Below, in pieces: positions 9,356-18,692 of a DNA stretch of 64,000 bases (position 1 is the first letter of the stretch; each line of letters opens with the position of its first letter). Source of the DNA: UBA5336 sp039815055 (lineage in GTDB: Bacteria; Pseudomonadota; Alphaproteobacteria; Caulobacterales; Hyphomonadaceae). The notes under the pieces were generated by a model. The model did not search any database, had not been told where the DNA came from, and saw only the letters and a program-made list of their open reading frames with translations. Position numbers and translations under genes: made by a program. Location: positions 5,539 to 69,538 of the forward strand of contig JBCCAA010000007.1 of assembly GCA_039815055.1 (NCBI GenBank), written 5' to 3'.

Positions 9356-9615
9356 GGACAGCCCGTCACCACCATCAAGAGGAGCTGGCGCACGGTCAGA
9401 AAGAACTCGGGCCTGGATGGCAACGTGCAGACCCATTTGTTCCTCCACACAATGGTACGATGGCTCAGGATGCAGAGTGTTCCGGCATTGGGAGGTTGCA
9501 GCCCAGCTTGGCCACAAGTCTCCAGAATACTCGACAACGGAAATCTACGCGCCTTTCGATCTTGCCTATCTCGATCAGGCAAACGACGCCATCAATGATA
9601 TTTCAGGTCAGGTTG
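9356..9615 (+). pseudogene. Remnant of a tyrosine recombinase (phage/island integrase), C-terminal catalytic part
   Basis: Two reading frames must be joined to see the protein. Frame one (from 9356) gives TTIKRSWRTVRKNSGLDGNV followed by a degraded HxxR box (LHTMVRWLRMQSVP), where the usual first Arg of RHT is Leu. Near 9482 the reading shifts to another frame, which continues with HWEVAAQLGHKSPEYSTTEI and then YAPFD, carrying the LGH box and the catalytic Tyr at 9546-9548. The N-terminal half is not recognisable. The frameshift plus loss of the catalytic Arg means it is dead. It points towards the 3' end of the adjacent tRNA-Thr gene, the usual position of an integrase in an element inserted at a tRNA. 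Confidence 0.75.
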
Positions 9616-9671
9616 CGCGCCAAAACGACGTCAGATTTCTTACTGATTGGCCTCTAAACCGTTGTTTTTAT

Positions 9672-9747
9672 TGGTGCCGGCTGAGGGACTCGAACCCCCG
9701 ACCCCCTGATTACAAATCAGGTGCTCTACCAGCTGAGCTAAGCCGGC
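9672..9747 (-). tRNA. tRNA-Thr (anticodon UGU)
   Basis: On the minus strand the sequence folds into a standard cloverleaf. It has a 7-bp acceptor stem (GCCGGCT/AGCCGGC), a D arm with AGCTCAGCTGGTAGAGC, an anticodon stem CCTGA/TCAGG around the loop TTTGTAA (anticodon TGT), and a T arm with GGTTCGAGTCC. The discriminator is A and the CCA end is encoded. Its 3' end faces the integrase remnant 57 bp away, which marks it as a probable former integration site. Confidence 0.97.
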
Positions 9748-9907
9748 CAACGGTTGTGTGTAGTCGTGTGTGGGCGCACGCGCAAGCGGGGAAATCGCCG
9801 TCAAAGCACCTTCCGAATGCCGTCATTTGTCCAAAGACCGGCACATTTCCGCCACGGGCCAATCCGATCTTCACTCGCAATGCTGATGAGTGAAAGAGGA
9901 GCAAGAC

Positions 9908-10306
9908 ATGTTTGCTGCAGTTACATTTGCTGGGGTTGTTCTGACGACCGCCGCCCAGTCGGAACCCGTTGACCTTCAATGCGACCAAACCAACGCCATG
10001 GTCTATTTTGAAGCCGGCTCCACAGAACTCAACACCCACGCCGATGCCGCAATCGCAGACGTCGTAGCGCGCACCAGCGGTTGCGCCATCGATCGTATTG
10101 CGTTCACGACCCCGGCTGTGAACATCCAAGACAATGCTGCCCGCGAACGTGCGGTCCTGATTGCCCTGAATGATGCAGGTGTTCTGGCCAAACCGGGCGC
10201 GGTGTCGACACAGTTCAACACGTTCGCGGACGACCGTCTCGCTTCGACGCCCGCAGCGCGCCGGATAGGTGTGGAATTCACGCTCTCGCCGCGCGCAGTT
10301 GGCTAA
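9908..10306 (+). CDS. Small exported protein of unknown function, possibly OmpA-like
   Basis: 132 aa from the ATG at 9908, which has GAGGAG six bases upstream; the in-frame upstream codon at 9890 is less likely. A short hydrophobic N-terminus (MFAAVTFAGVVLTTAAQS) looks like a signal peptide. The mature part contains a stretch reminiscent of OmpA C-terminal domains (VYFEAGSTELNTHADAAIAD, then repeated Ala/Arg helix), but the peptidoglycan-binding signature is incomplete. Two cysteines (in LQCDQ and SGCAID) could form a disulfide. It stands alone between the tRNA-Thr and metG. The function is not assigned. Confidence 0.7.
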   Translation: MFAAVTFAGVVLTTAAQSEPVDLQCDQTNAMVYFEAGSTELNTHADAAIADVVARTSGCAIDRIAFTTPAVNIQDNAARERAVLIALNDAGVLAKPGAVSTQFNTFADDRLASTPAARRIGVEFTLSPRAVG

Positions 10307-10392
10307 ACCAGTTTTCTTCCCCCAAAGCTTCGCTTAAGCGTTCGGGCGTGCCTTCTGTGTAAGGTGCGCCCTTTCTGTATGGAGCCTTGCCC

Positions 10393-12150
10393 GTGCCCGA
10401 CGCGCCCCGCCGCATCCTTGTTACGTCTGCCCTGCCCTACATCAACGGCATCAAGCATCTGGGTAACCTTGCCGGTTCGATGCTGCCAGCAGACGTGTAC
10501 GCCCGCGTGATGCGGCTGCTGGGCCATGACGTGCTCTATATCTGCGCAACCGATGAGCACGGCACGCCCGCAGAGCTTGCTGCCCAAGAGGCCGGTCTGG
10601 ACGTGCGTGCCTATTGCGGTGAGCAACACGAGATCCAGCGCCGTGCCGGCGAAGGCTTCAACCTGTCCTTTGATCATTTCGGGCGCTCGTCCGGCGCATC
10701 GAACCACGCATTGACCCAGTCTTTTGCTCACACGCTGGAGGCAAAAGGCTTGATCGAAGAGCGTGTATCGACCCAGGTTTATGACGTTGAGGCAGAGCGG
10801 TTCCTGCCGGACCGTTATGTTGAAGGCACCTGCCCCCACTGTGGTTACGAAAAGGCCCGCGGTGACCAGTGTGATAATTGCGGCCGATTGCTCGACCCGA
10901 TTGATCTGATCAATCCCTATTCCGCCGTTTCCGGATCAACCAAAGTGGAGCCGCGCGAAACCCGGCATCTGTTCCTCAAACAGTCTGATGACGCAGTTGA
11001 AGCGGCGCTGCGCGACTGGGTGGAGGCGTCGACAGATTGGCCAGTCCTGGCCAAATCCATTGCGCTGAAATGGTTGGATGAGGGGCTGCGCGACCGGGCG
11101 ATTACCCGCGATTTAAGCTGGGGTGTTCCGGTCACCTTGCCGGATGGCTCCCCACGTCCGGGCTTCGAGAGCAAGGTCTTCTATGTCTGGTTCGATGCGC
11201 CCATTGAGTACATCGCCGCCACGCAGGACTGGGCGGCTGCCGCCGGCACCCCCGATGCCTGGAGAGCCTTCTGGCGGCGCGACGACGGTGCAGACGACAC
11301 CGAATACGTCCAGTTCATGGGCAAGGATAATGTCGCGTTTCATACGGTCAGTTTCCCCGCAACGCTGGTCGGCATGTCGCCCGAAAGAACCGCTGCATCC
11401 AGCGAGTGGAAACTGGTCGATAAGCTTAAGGCCTTCAATTGGGTCACCTGGTATGGCGGGAAATTTTCCACGTCCCAGAAGCGCGGCGTCTTCATGGATC
11501 AGGCGCTGGAATTGCTACCGTCGGACTATTGGCGCTGGTACCTGATGGCCAACGCGCCTGAAAATGCCGATGCCGCCTTCACTTGGGAAGGATTTCAGGC
11601 CGCCGTAAACTCCGATCTTGCCAATGTGTTCGGCAATTTCGTCAATCGCATCACCAAGTTTACCGCCTCCAAAATGGAAAGCACGGTGCCTGCGGGCGGA
11701 ACGCCCGGTGAACACGAAGCCAAGCTGCTGGAAGACGTGCAAGGTCAGCTCACCGCCATCATCGACGCCTATGAAGAGATGTCATTCCGCGCCGCGGCAA
11801 AGGAAACCCGTGCGCTTTGGGCGATCGGGAACGAATATCTGCAAGAGGCCGCGCCCTGGTCAGTGATCAAAACCGATGCTGATCAAGCCGCGATGATCGT
11901 GCGCACCGGCCTCAATCTTGCGACCCTTTTCGCCATCGTGGCCCAGCCACTTATTCCTGACGCCGCGGCGAAAGTTTTAGACGGGCTGGGCATACCGGCT
12001 GGAAACCGTAAATGGCCGCTGGCCACGGATGGCGACATCCTTAACGCCCTGCCCCTCGGTCTGGTGATCACGCCGCCCGATGTCCTGTTCGCCAAGATCG
12101 AAGACGAGCAGGTCGCGGAGTGGACTGAAAAATTCGGCGGAGAGGCCTAA
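10393..12150 (+). CDS. metG: Methionyl-tRNA synthetase
   Basis: About 585 aa. It charges tRNA-Met with methionine, including the initiator. Visible features are the class I signature region at the N-terminus (SALPYINGIKHLGNLAG, with HLGN in place of HIGH), a zinc knuckle (CPHCG ... CDNCG, about residues 140-160), and the KMSKS-equivalent KFSTSQKRGVF, a variant form. The C-terminal anticodon-binding helices follow; there is no appended tRNA-binding domain. GTG at 10393 is chosen because GGAG lies eight bases upstream; a TTG two codons earlier is too close to that site. It is followed 66 bp later by plsY. Confidence 0.95.
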   Translation: MPDAPRRILVTSALPYINGIKHLGNLAGSMLPADVYARVMRLLGHDVLYICATDEHGTPAELAAQEAGLDVRAYCGEQHEIQRRAGEGFNLSFDHFGRSSGASNHALTQSFAHTLEAKGLIEERVSTQVYDVEAERFLPDRYVEGTCPHCGYEKARGDQCDNCGRLLDPIDLINPYSAVSGSTKVEPRETRHLFLKQSDDAVEAALRDWVEASTDWPVLAKSIALKWLDEGLRDRAITRDLSWGVPVTLPDGSPRPGFESKVFYVWFDAPIEYIAATQDWAAAAGTPDAWRAFWRRDDGADDTEYVQFMGKDNVAFHTVSFPATLVGMSPERTAASSEWKLVDKLKAFNWVTWYGGKFSTSQKRGVFMDQALELLPSDYWRWYLMANAPENADAAFTWEGFQAAVNSDLANVFGNFVNRITKFTASKMESTVPAGGTPGEHEAKLLEDVQGQLTAIIDAYEEMSFRAAAKETRALWAIGNEYLQEAAPWSVIKTDADQAAMIVRTGLNLATLFAIVAQPLIPDAAAKVLDGLGIPAGNRKWPLATDGDILNALPLGLVITPPDVLFAKIEDEQVAEWTEKFGGEA

Positions 12151-12216
12151 TGCTTGCCGCCCGTGGCGCCAGAGCCTAGGACCAGTTGGTGCATAGTCGA
12201 AGCGGGGGCTCGCGCC

Positions 12217-12837
12217 ATGGAAACGCTGCCAGAAAGTTTGGTTTGGTGTCTGGCCGTGCTCATCGGCTATCTCGCAGGCTCCATCCCCTTCGGCCTGGTT
12301 CTCACAAAGGCTGCCGGCATTGATTTGCGAGCCATTGGATCAGGCAATATTGGCGCGACCAACGTGCTTCGGTCCGGCCGGAAGGACCTTGCGCTGGCCA
12401 CCCTGTTGCTCGACAGTTTCAAGGCGGGCCTCGTGGCGCTTGCCTTCAATTTATTCTTCGGCCCGCTCGCAGGTCTGATTGCAGGTGCGGCCGCTTTTGT
12501 TGGCCATTGCTACCCAGTTTGGCTCGGCTTCAAAGGCGGCAAAGGCGTTGCGACCTATGCCGGCCTTTTGGCGTTTCTGCATTGGCCCAGTTTTCTGATA
12601 GCCGCGCCGGTTTGGGGGGCGATTTTCGCGCTGAGCCGCATTTCTTCGCTCTCGGCATTGATCGCCGCCATTGTCGTGCCGGTGGGTGCATGGTTGCTTG
12701 GCGCACCATCATTTCTGATTGTTGGTCTGGCCGCCTTGTCTGCATTCGTGTTCTGGACGCACCGTAGCAACATCGGGCGCCTGTTGCGGGGTGAAGAACC
12801 CAGATTTGGTACAAAAGCGTCCGGCAGCGAAGCATGA
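12217..12837 (+). CDS. plsY: Glycerol-3-phosphate acyltransferase PlsY
   Basis: 206 aa, standard length. It uses acyl-phosphate to acylate glycerol-3-phosphate, the first committed step of phospholipid synthesis, in the inner membrane. Family motifs seen are GSIPFG near the N-terminus, GSGNIGATNVLR, and GHCYPVWLGFKGGKGVAT. Five hydrophobic segments are apparent. The frame is open further upstream (to 12154), but the ATG at 12217 gives the normal N-terminus. The stop overlaps the dprA start (ATGA), and the plsY-dprA pair is a common alphaproteobacterial arrangement. Confidence 0.95.
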   Translation: METLPESLVWCLAVLIGYLAGSIPFGLVLTKAAGIDLRAIGSGNIGATNVLRSGRKDLALATLLLDSFKAGLVALAFNLFFGPLAGLIAGAAAFVGHCYPVWLGFKGGKGVATYAGLLAFLHWPSFLIAAPVWGAIFALSRISSLSALIAAIVVPVGAWLLGAPSFLIVGLAALSAFVFWTHRSNIGRLLRGEEPRFGTKASGSEA

Positions 12838-13946
12838 TCCATGCGCCGACTTCTCCATCTGAGCGGTTAGACTGGCTGCGCCTGGCACGCACGCCACGGG
12901 TTGGCCCGGTCACTTTCTTTCAGCTGCTTACACGCTTCGGATCCCCCGGGCGGGCGCTTCAGGAACTGCCAAACCTCACGAGAGGGGGCGGACGAGCTGG
13001 CAAACTGGCACCGCCCGCCATCGAATCTGTACAGCTTGAGAATGCCGCCACAGAGCAATATGGCGCCCGGATTCTCTGCGCGGCCGATCCAGACTATCCG
13101 GCGCTTTTGAAAACGCTGAAAGCACCGCCGCCGGTCCTTACGGCACTTGGGCGAACCGACCTCACATCCAAACCCGCCATTGCCATCGTCGGCGCGCGAA
13201 ACGCCTCAGCGGCGGGTCGGAAACTAACACGCGATATGGCAGCCGAATTGAGCCGTGCGGGCTATGTCATTGTCTCAGGCTTGGCGCGCGGGGTGGACGG
13301 TGAGGCTCATGGCGCCAGCCTTGAGGGCGGCACAGTCGCAGTGCTTGGCGGCGGAATCGACCACATCTACCCGCCTCAACACGACCGGCTGTATGCCGCC
13401 ATCGCCGCCAATGGCCTGCTGATCAGCGAAAGTCCGTTTGGTCACCGGGCCACGGCAAGAGACTTCCCGCGCAGGAACAGGCTCATTACCGGTTGCGCGG
13501 CCGGCGTTGTCGTTGTTGAAGCCACAGAGCGATCCGGCTCTCTGATTTCGGCACGGACCGCGGGCGAACAAGGTCGTGAGGTAATGTCGGTCCCCGGCTC
13601 TCCGCTTGATCCTCGATCGGCGGGCACGAACAGGCTCCTTCGCGAAGGTGCTACATTGGTTCGCCACGCAGAAGATGTGCTCGACGCGATGAGCGGACTT
13701 CAGCGCAACATGTTCGCAGCGCCGCCGCCGCCAGATTTCGAAGCTGATGGTATCGAAGACGATATCCCGCCGTCCCAAATAGCCGCTGTTCGGGCCGCGC
13801 TCACGCCAAATGCCATGCCCATTGATGAGATCGCTCGCGCAGCCGGAATTGGCGCCGGGCGATGCGCTGCAATCCTTATGGAGTTGGAGTTGGCGGGCGA
13901 GGCCACCACACTGCCGGGCGCCTTGGCGTCGCGCAGTGTTGAGTGA
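12834..13946 (+). CDS. dprA: DNA-processing protein DprA
   Basis: 370 aa. It loads RecA onto incoming single-stranded DNA in transformation. The N-terminal SAM/helix-hairpin region (about 1-60) is followed by the Rossmann-like domain: IAIVGARNASAAG, GYVIVSGLARGVDGEAH, VAVLGGGIDHIYPPQH, FPRRNRLITG and SGSLISARTAGEQGREV. A C-terminal winged-helix domain (about 315-365) is also present. It overlaps plsY by four bases. No other competence gene is visible in the window. Confidence 0.95.
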   Translation: MIHAPTSPSERLDWLRLARTPRVGPVTFFQLLTRFGSPGRALQELPNLTRGGGRAGKLAPPAIESVQLENAATEQYGARILCAADPDYPALLKTLKAPPPVLTALGRTDLTSKPAIAIVGARNASAAGRKLTRDMAAELSRAGYVIVSGLARGVDGEAHGASLEGGTVAVLGGGIDHIYPPQHDRLYAAIAANGLLISESPFGHRATARDFPRRNRLITGCAAGVVVVEATERSGSLISARTAGEQGREVMSVPGSPLDPRSAGTNRLLREGATLVRHAEDVLDAMSGLQRNMFAAPPPPDFEADGIEDDIPPSQIAAVRAALTPNAMPIDEIARAAGIGAGRCAAILMELELAGEATTLPGALASRSVE

Positions 13947-14089
13947 TGATGCAACACTTCAAATGAAATACACCAAACTGGGTCATCAGTGACTGGACGC
14001 CCGCGATGCTTGCCCCTAAGCGTGTTTCTGGCCGGGGCGGGAATGGGCGACGCGTTATTATCGCCTGAACGACAAGGGTGGTCATCTAG

Positions 14090-16267
14090 ATGAGCACACT
14101 GAAAAGTGTATTTGCGGCAACGGCTTTCGCGTTTGCCAGTCCTTTGGTAGCCGCTCAGGTTAGCGACGTGGTCGACACCAGTGAAGACGTGGTGCTGATC
14201 GCGGACTCGCTGTTCGAAAACGAGGCCGAAAACACGGTTATTGCGGAAGGGAACGTCCAGGCAAGCTATCAGGGACGTATCCTCAAGGCCGATAAGGTCA
14301 TCTACAACAGAAGCACCAACAAAGTTCGCGCGATCGGCAATGTCGTAATCCTCGACCCCGACGGCTCTGAACGGTTCTCCGACGAAGTTGAGGTGAGTTC
14401 CAACTTATCCGACGGATATGCCATTGGATTTGCGATGCGCCTGCCGAATGGCGGCCAGGCGGTGGCAAACAGCGCAATTCGCCAGGAAAATGGACTGAAC
14501 TCGCTTGATCAGGTCGTCTATACTGCCTGCGAAGTCTGTGACGTCGATGACAGGCCAACCTGGGCCCTGCGCGCCCGGCGAGCCGTTCTCGACGAAGAAG
14601 ACCAGATGATATCCTACCGCGATGCTGTGCTGGAAGTCGGCGGCGTCCCGGTGTTTTACCTACCCTACTTTGCCCATCCAGACCCCCAATCAGAGAGACG
14701 CAGCGGCTTCCTGTTTCCAGATGTTGGCGTGTCCTCGAAATTCGGCGCGTTCTACCAACAGCCCTACTACGTCGCGCTGTCTGACAGTTCGGAATTGATC
14801 GTCTCTCCGGAGGTCTCTCAAAAGGTCAACCCACTGTTGGAGCTTGAGTATAAAAAGCGATTCTGGTCGGGCGATCTCAGTATTCATGTTTCCGGCACCT
14901 ACGAGGCTGAGTTCGACAATGACGGCGAATTCACAGAGGGAAGCGAGGAAAGCGCGCGAAGCCATATCTTCGCCAATGGTATCTTCGCAATCAACAACAC
15001 CTGGGATTGGGGCTTTGGCCTGGAGCGGGCCAGCGATGAGCTCTACACTGCTCGATACGGCATTGATGGTGAACGCGATATACGCGGATTGTACGCCAAC
15101 CAACCTCGTCGCCTGCTCAGCCAGTTTTTCGTCACAGGACAATCTGACGATTTCTACAGTGAAACCGCCGTCCTTTCGACACAAGGGCTCCGATTGGCTG
15201 ATGATGACGGCGAATTCGGCCTGATCGCGCCGCTGCACTTCACAGAACGGCTGTTCGATCTTGATGGTTTTGGCCTGGCATCGGTCCAGGCATCTGCTGC
15301 CGCCCTGACACGCGATACCGGCGCAGATAGCCAACGGGTCAGCGTAGGAGCCGACTGGTCACACAAGACGATCTTGCCCGGCGGCCTTGTGCTCGAACCA
15401 TTCGCAGACGCAAGGGCCGACTATTACGCCCTGGATGAAGACGTCTCGGGCACAGACAGCGTTAGCCGCACGCTGGCCACTGGCGGTGCTCGACTTTCCT
15501 ATCCCCTTATACGACGAGGCAGTTCTTTCGACGTGATGGTAGAACCGATCGTGATGGGCGCCTGGGGGGTGTCTGACGCCAACGATCCCGCCATCCCCAT
15601 TGAAGATTCCATCGAGTTTGAAGCTGATTATTCAAACCTCTTCGATGCCAGTGCGACATCAGGTTTTGATTTGTATGAAGGCAATGGACGCGCCGCCGCG
15701 GGAATCCGAACGACCGCACGATGGACAAATGGGGTCGAACTGTCCGGCACAGCCGGAATGCGCTGGCGTTCAGAAGCAGATGAAGCATTCAACACGCGAA
15801 GCAATTTGGACGGCACACGCTCTGACTTTGTCGCAAATGTCGCCGCTGATCTGGGCCGAGGGTTGCGGTTGGAAACCAATATGCGGCTCGATGACAAATC
15901 GTTCGAAGTCCAGCGGTTGGATGCAAGTGTTTCAAGCAATTTCTGGCGTGTCACCTCTGCTGTCCGCTATTTCAATCTGGACGAATCGATCACTGCGAAT
16001 GGTGAGGCCCAGCAAGGGATCACTGCGGCGGGTCGCTTTCGACTGACAGATCGCTTCTCGCTGACATTCGCAAATGAGCGCGATATCGAGCGTGACTTCA
16101 ATCGTGTTCAGACGTTCGGTCTGCGTTACACCGACGACTGCTCCGTGTTCAGCATTTTCTACGATCGCAACAACAGGTTCGGCTCAGATCTTGGGGCATC
16201 CGAAAGCGTTCGGTTCCAGTTCACACTCCGCACGCTTGGCCAATTTGGCTCCTCAGACGTGGACTAG
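14090..16267 (+). CDS. lptD: LPS-assembly outer-membrane protein LptD
   Basis: 725 aa. It forms the outer-membrane translocon that inserts lipopolysaccharide. A signal peptide ends near PLVAAQ. An N-terminal OstA/LptA-like beta-jellyroll spans about residues 35-150 (NTVIAEGNVQASYQG, ADKVIYNRSTNKVRAIGNV). A long LptD barrel follows, with the family segment VPVFYLPYFAHPDP. Cysteines in YTACEVC and near the C-terminus (YTDDCSVF) fit the disulfides needed for maturation. AAGGGTGG is eight bases before the ATG. surA follows 134 bp downstream, the usual lptD-surA-pdxA-rsmA order. Confidence 0.95.
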   Translation: MSTLKSVFAATAFAFASPLVAAQVSDVVDTSEDVVLIADSLFENEAENTVIAEGNVQASYQGRILKADKVIYNRSTNKVRAIGNVVILDPDGSERFSDEVEVSSNLSDGYAIGFAMRLPNGGQAVANSAIRQENGLNSLDQVVYTACEVCDVDDRPTWALRARRAVLDEEDQMISYRDAVLEVGGVPVFYLPYFAHPDPQSERRSGFLFPDVGVSSKFGAFYQQPYYVALSDSSELIVSPEVSQKVNPLLELEYKKRFWSGDLSIHVSGTYEAEFDNDGEFTEGSEESARSHIFANGIFAINNTWDWGFGLERASDELYTARYGIDGERDIRGLYANQPRRLLSQFFVTGQSDDFYSETAVLSTQGLRLADDDGEFGLIAPLHFTERLFDLDGFGLASVQASAAALTRDTGADSQRVSVGADWSHKTILPGGLVLEPFADARADYYALDEDVSGTDSVSRTLATGGARLSYPLIRRGSSFDVMVEPIVMGAWGVSDANDPAIPIEDSIEFEADYSNLFDASATSGFDLYEGNGRAAAGIRTTARWTNGVELSGTAGMRWRSEADEAFNTRSNLDGTRSDFVANVAADLGRGLRLETNMRLDDKSFEVQRLDASVSSNFWRVTSAVRYFNLDESITANGEAQQGITAAGRFRLTDRFSLTFANERDIERDFNRVQTFGLRYTDDCSVFSIFYDRNNRFGSDLGASESVRFQFTLRTLGQFGSSDVD

Positions 16268-16401
16268 CGCCGACGAAACGGTTCATTACAAAGACATTCA
16301 TCCCTCTTCAGCCACTGCAATGGCCGCGTTGCGCTCTAGGGCGCTGGCGCTATTGTGGCCCTCGCACAGCCAAATCAAGAGGCTGTTTACAGGAGACCTT
16401 C

Positions 16402-17655
16402 ATGAGTCCGTTTCGCCTCGTGACCGCCCTTGCAATCTCGGCAGCACTGCTGACCGGCGCGAATGCCCAGTCTGCAGGGCCGACCGCTGCGTCCGACAGT
16501 CAGCAGATTGAAGGCATCGCAGCCATCGTGAATGATGAACCGGTTTCCTATTCAGACGTGCGCCAACGCGCCCGCATGCTTTTGCTCGGCCTCGGAACAC
16601 AGCCAACCCAGCAAGACATTCAGCGGATTACGGGCCAAGCCCTGCAACAACTGATCGACGAAAAGCTGCAACTGCAGGAAGCCAGCGAGTATGAGTTGGT
16701 GATCGATCCAGCCGAAGTGCGCGCTGAAATTGGTGAGTTGGCCGCGCAATCGGGCCTGTCAGAAGAAGAGTTTTATACCCAGTTGATTTCCGCCGGCATC
16801 AATCCCACCAGCCTTCAGGAACAGGTGGAAGCGGAAACAGCCTGGCGCCGGATCATGAGCGGACTTTATGGATCCCGCATTCGTATCTCTAACAACCAGA
16901 TACAGGACCGTCTGGAACAATTGCGAGCCTCGTCCAGGGAAACCCAGTTTCTTGTCAGTGAGATCTTCCTCTACGCCCCCGATGAAGAGTCCAAGACGCA
17001 GGCCCGTGAGGCCGCTGCATCCATCCGTGATCAGTTGATTGAGGGCGCCCCTTTCCCGGTTGCTGCACAGCGATTTTCCTCCGCTCCCACCTCGGCGACA
17101 GGCGGAGACATGGGATGGATCAGCCTGGATGATCTAGATCCGGAATCATCTGCCGCACTGATCGCCATGGACGGACCTGGCATTACCGAACCCGTTACGG
17201 TGGCGGACGGCGTCTACATCTTCGCTGTTCGAAGCCGACAGGAACCGGGTGAAACAGACACGCAAGTCACGCTGAAACGTGTTCTCACCAGAAGCAGCGA
17301 CCGCGACTCTCTCAGCGCGATTTCCAGCGAAATCAGCGGTTGTGATGGTCTTGAAACGCTCGCGGAAGGACGTTCGGACTTGGAGGTGGCCGACCTTGGC
17401 CGGATCAGCCTGAGCCAACTGGCAGAAGACGCTGCAGCACGGTTGCAAGAGACTCCTGCCAACAGTGCCACAGAGATCTTTGAGAGTGCTGGCGGCCTGG
17501 CTGTGATGGTTGTGTGCAGTCGAACAGATTCCATAGGCAACCTGCCATCGGAAGAACAGATCGAAAATCAGCTCTTCGGCCAGCAACTCAGCATGATTTC
17601 AGACCGCGCACTTCGTAATCTACGCCGTGAAGCAACGATCATTCAGCGCGATTAA
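16402..17655 (+). CDS. surA: Periplasmic chaperone/peptidyl-prolyl isomerase SurA
   Basis: 417 aa. It escorts outer-membrane proteins such as LptD to the BAM complex. A signal peptide (LLTGANAQ) precedes a SurA N-domain containing IEGIAAIVNDEPVSYSDVRQ. One parvulin domain spans about residues 190-290 (FLVSEIFLYAPDE ... FSSAPTSATGGDMGWIS). The C-terminal part is shorter than in E. coli and has only this one clear parvulin repeat. AGGAG lies six bases before the ATG. It sits between lptD and pdxA in the conserved order. Confidence 0.9.
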   Translation: MSPFRLVTALAISAALLTGANAQSAGPTAASDSQQIEGIAAIVNDEPVSYSDVRQRARMLLLGLGTQPTQQDIQRITGQALQQLIDEKLQLQEASEYELVIDPAEVRAEIGELAAQSGLSEEEFYTQLISAGINPTSLQEQVEAETAWRRIMSGLYGSRIRISNNQIQDRLEQLRASSRETQFLVSEIFLYAPDEESKTQAREAAASIRDQLIEGAPFPVAAQRFSSAPTSATGGDMGWISLDDLDPESSAALIAMDGPGITEPVTVADGVYIFAVRSRQEPGETDTQVTLKRVLTRSSDRDSLSAISSEISGCDGLETLAEGRSDLEVADLGRISLSQLAEDAAARLQETPANSATEIFESAGGLAVMVVCSRTDSIGNLPSEEQIENQLFGQQLSMISDRALRNLRREATIIQRD

Positions 17656-17684
17656 GTCTGTTCAAACCTGCAACGCAAACGCAT

Positions 17685-18692
17685 ATGGCGGGGATGAATC
17701 ACAATCTCCCGCTCGCGCTCACAATGGGCGACCCGTCAGGCTGCGGACCTCAGATTACGGTTCGTGCCTGGCAGGCCTTCAAAGACCGTAAAGACGCAAG
17801 TTTCTACGTCCGAGCGCCCGCGCACGTGTTTTCAGGCGTGGAAGTTGCCGCGATCAGAACACCTGCTGAGGCAACCCAAGTTTTCCATCAAGCGCTGCCG
17901 GTACTGGAATCAGGATTGGACGTGCAAAACTGGGTGACTGGCACGCCCGACGTTTCGAGCGCCGAAGCGACAATACAATCCATTCGCGATTGCACCCATG
18001 ACGTTCTGTCCGGCCAAGCTGACGGACTGGTCACCAACCCCATTTCCAAGTCGCTTCTTGCACGCTTCGGGTTTCCCCACCCTGGACACACCGAGTTTGT
18101 CGCCGAGCTTTGCAAGTCCGCTGACGTCGCGCCACGACCCGTGATGATGCTGGTGGGCGGAGGCTTAAGGGTCGCACTAGCGACGATACACATGCCGCTC
18201 CGCAAGGCCATCGACGCCCTCGACGAACGTCTCCTCTCCGATATCGCCAGAATCACATGGGGAGACCTGAAAGGGCGGTTTGGATTGGCGTCTCCACGCC
18301 TCGCCTTTACAGGGCTCAACCCCCATGCAGGCGAAGGCGGCATGATCGGCCGGGAAGAACTGGACATTATCAACCCGACAGCCGCACAACTTCGGTTCGA
18401 GGGAATCGACATTAGCGATGCCCGCCCGGCAGACACCGTGTTTACCGAAGCATTGGATGGCCGCTTTGATGCCGTGATTGCCATGACCCATGATCAGGGG
18501 CTGATTCCCGTAAAGACTCTCGACTTGTGGAATGGCGTGAACACGACACTTGGCCTGCCAATTGTCCGCACCTCACCCGACCATGGCACTGCTTATGATG
18601 CAGCTGCAGCCGGAACAGCCCGCGCTGACAGCCTGATCGCGGCGATCCAGTTGGCACGTACACTCGCCAGCAACCAGACGTCAAAGACATGA
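17685..18692 (+). CDS. pdxA: 4-hydroxythreonine-4-phosphate dehydrogenase
   Basis: 335 aa, normal length. It oxidises 4-phosphohydroxy-L-threonine in the DXP-dependent branch of vitamin B6 synthesis. Motifs seen are LTMGDPSGCGPQ (variant of GDPAGIGPE), GHTEFVAELC, GLNPHAGEGGMIGREE and RTSPDHGTAYD. An in-frame ATG three codons later (17694) is an alternative start; neither has a clear ribosome site. The stop overlaps the rsmA start (ATGA), so the two are probably co-translated. Confidence 0.94.
   Translation: MAGMNHNLPLALTMGDPSGCGPQITVRAWQAFKDRKDASFYVRAPAHVFSGVEVAAIRTPAEATQVFHQALPVLESGLDVQNWVTGTPDVSSAEATIQSIRDCTHDVLSGQADGLVTNPISKSLLARFGFPHPGHTEFVAELCKSADVAPRPVMMLVGGGLRVALATIHMPLRKAIDALDERLLSDIARITWGDLKGRFGLASPRLAFTGLNPHAGEGGMIGREELDIINPTAAQLRFEGIDISDARPADTVFTEALDGRFDAVIAMTHDQGLIPVKTLDLWNGVNTTLGLPIVRTSPDHGTAYDAAAAGTARADSLIAAIQLARTLASNQTSKT

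Noticed and set aside
9342..9893. Plus-strand frame of 183 codons spanning the integrase remnant and tRNA
   Set aside because: Its middle (RLRDSNPRPPDYKSGALPAE) is the well-known false translation of a reversed tRNA gene; only the short piece around HWEVAAQLGHK is recombinase-derived, and it needs another frame for the rest.
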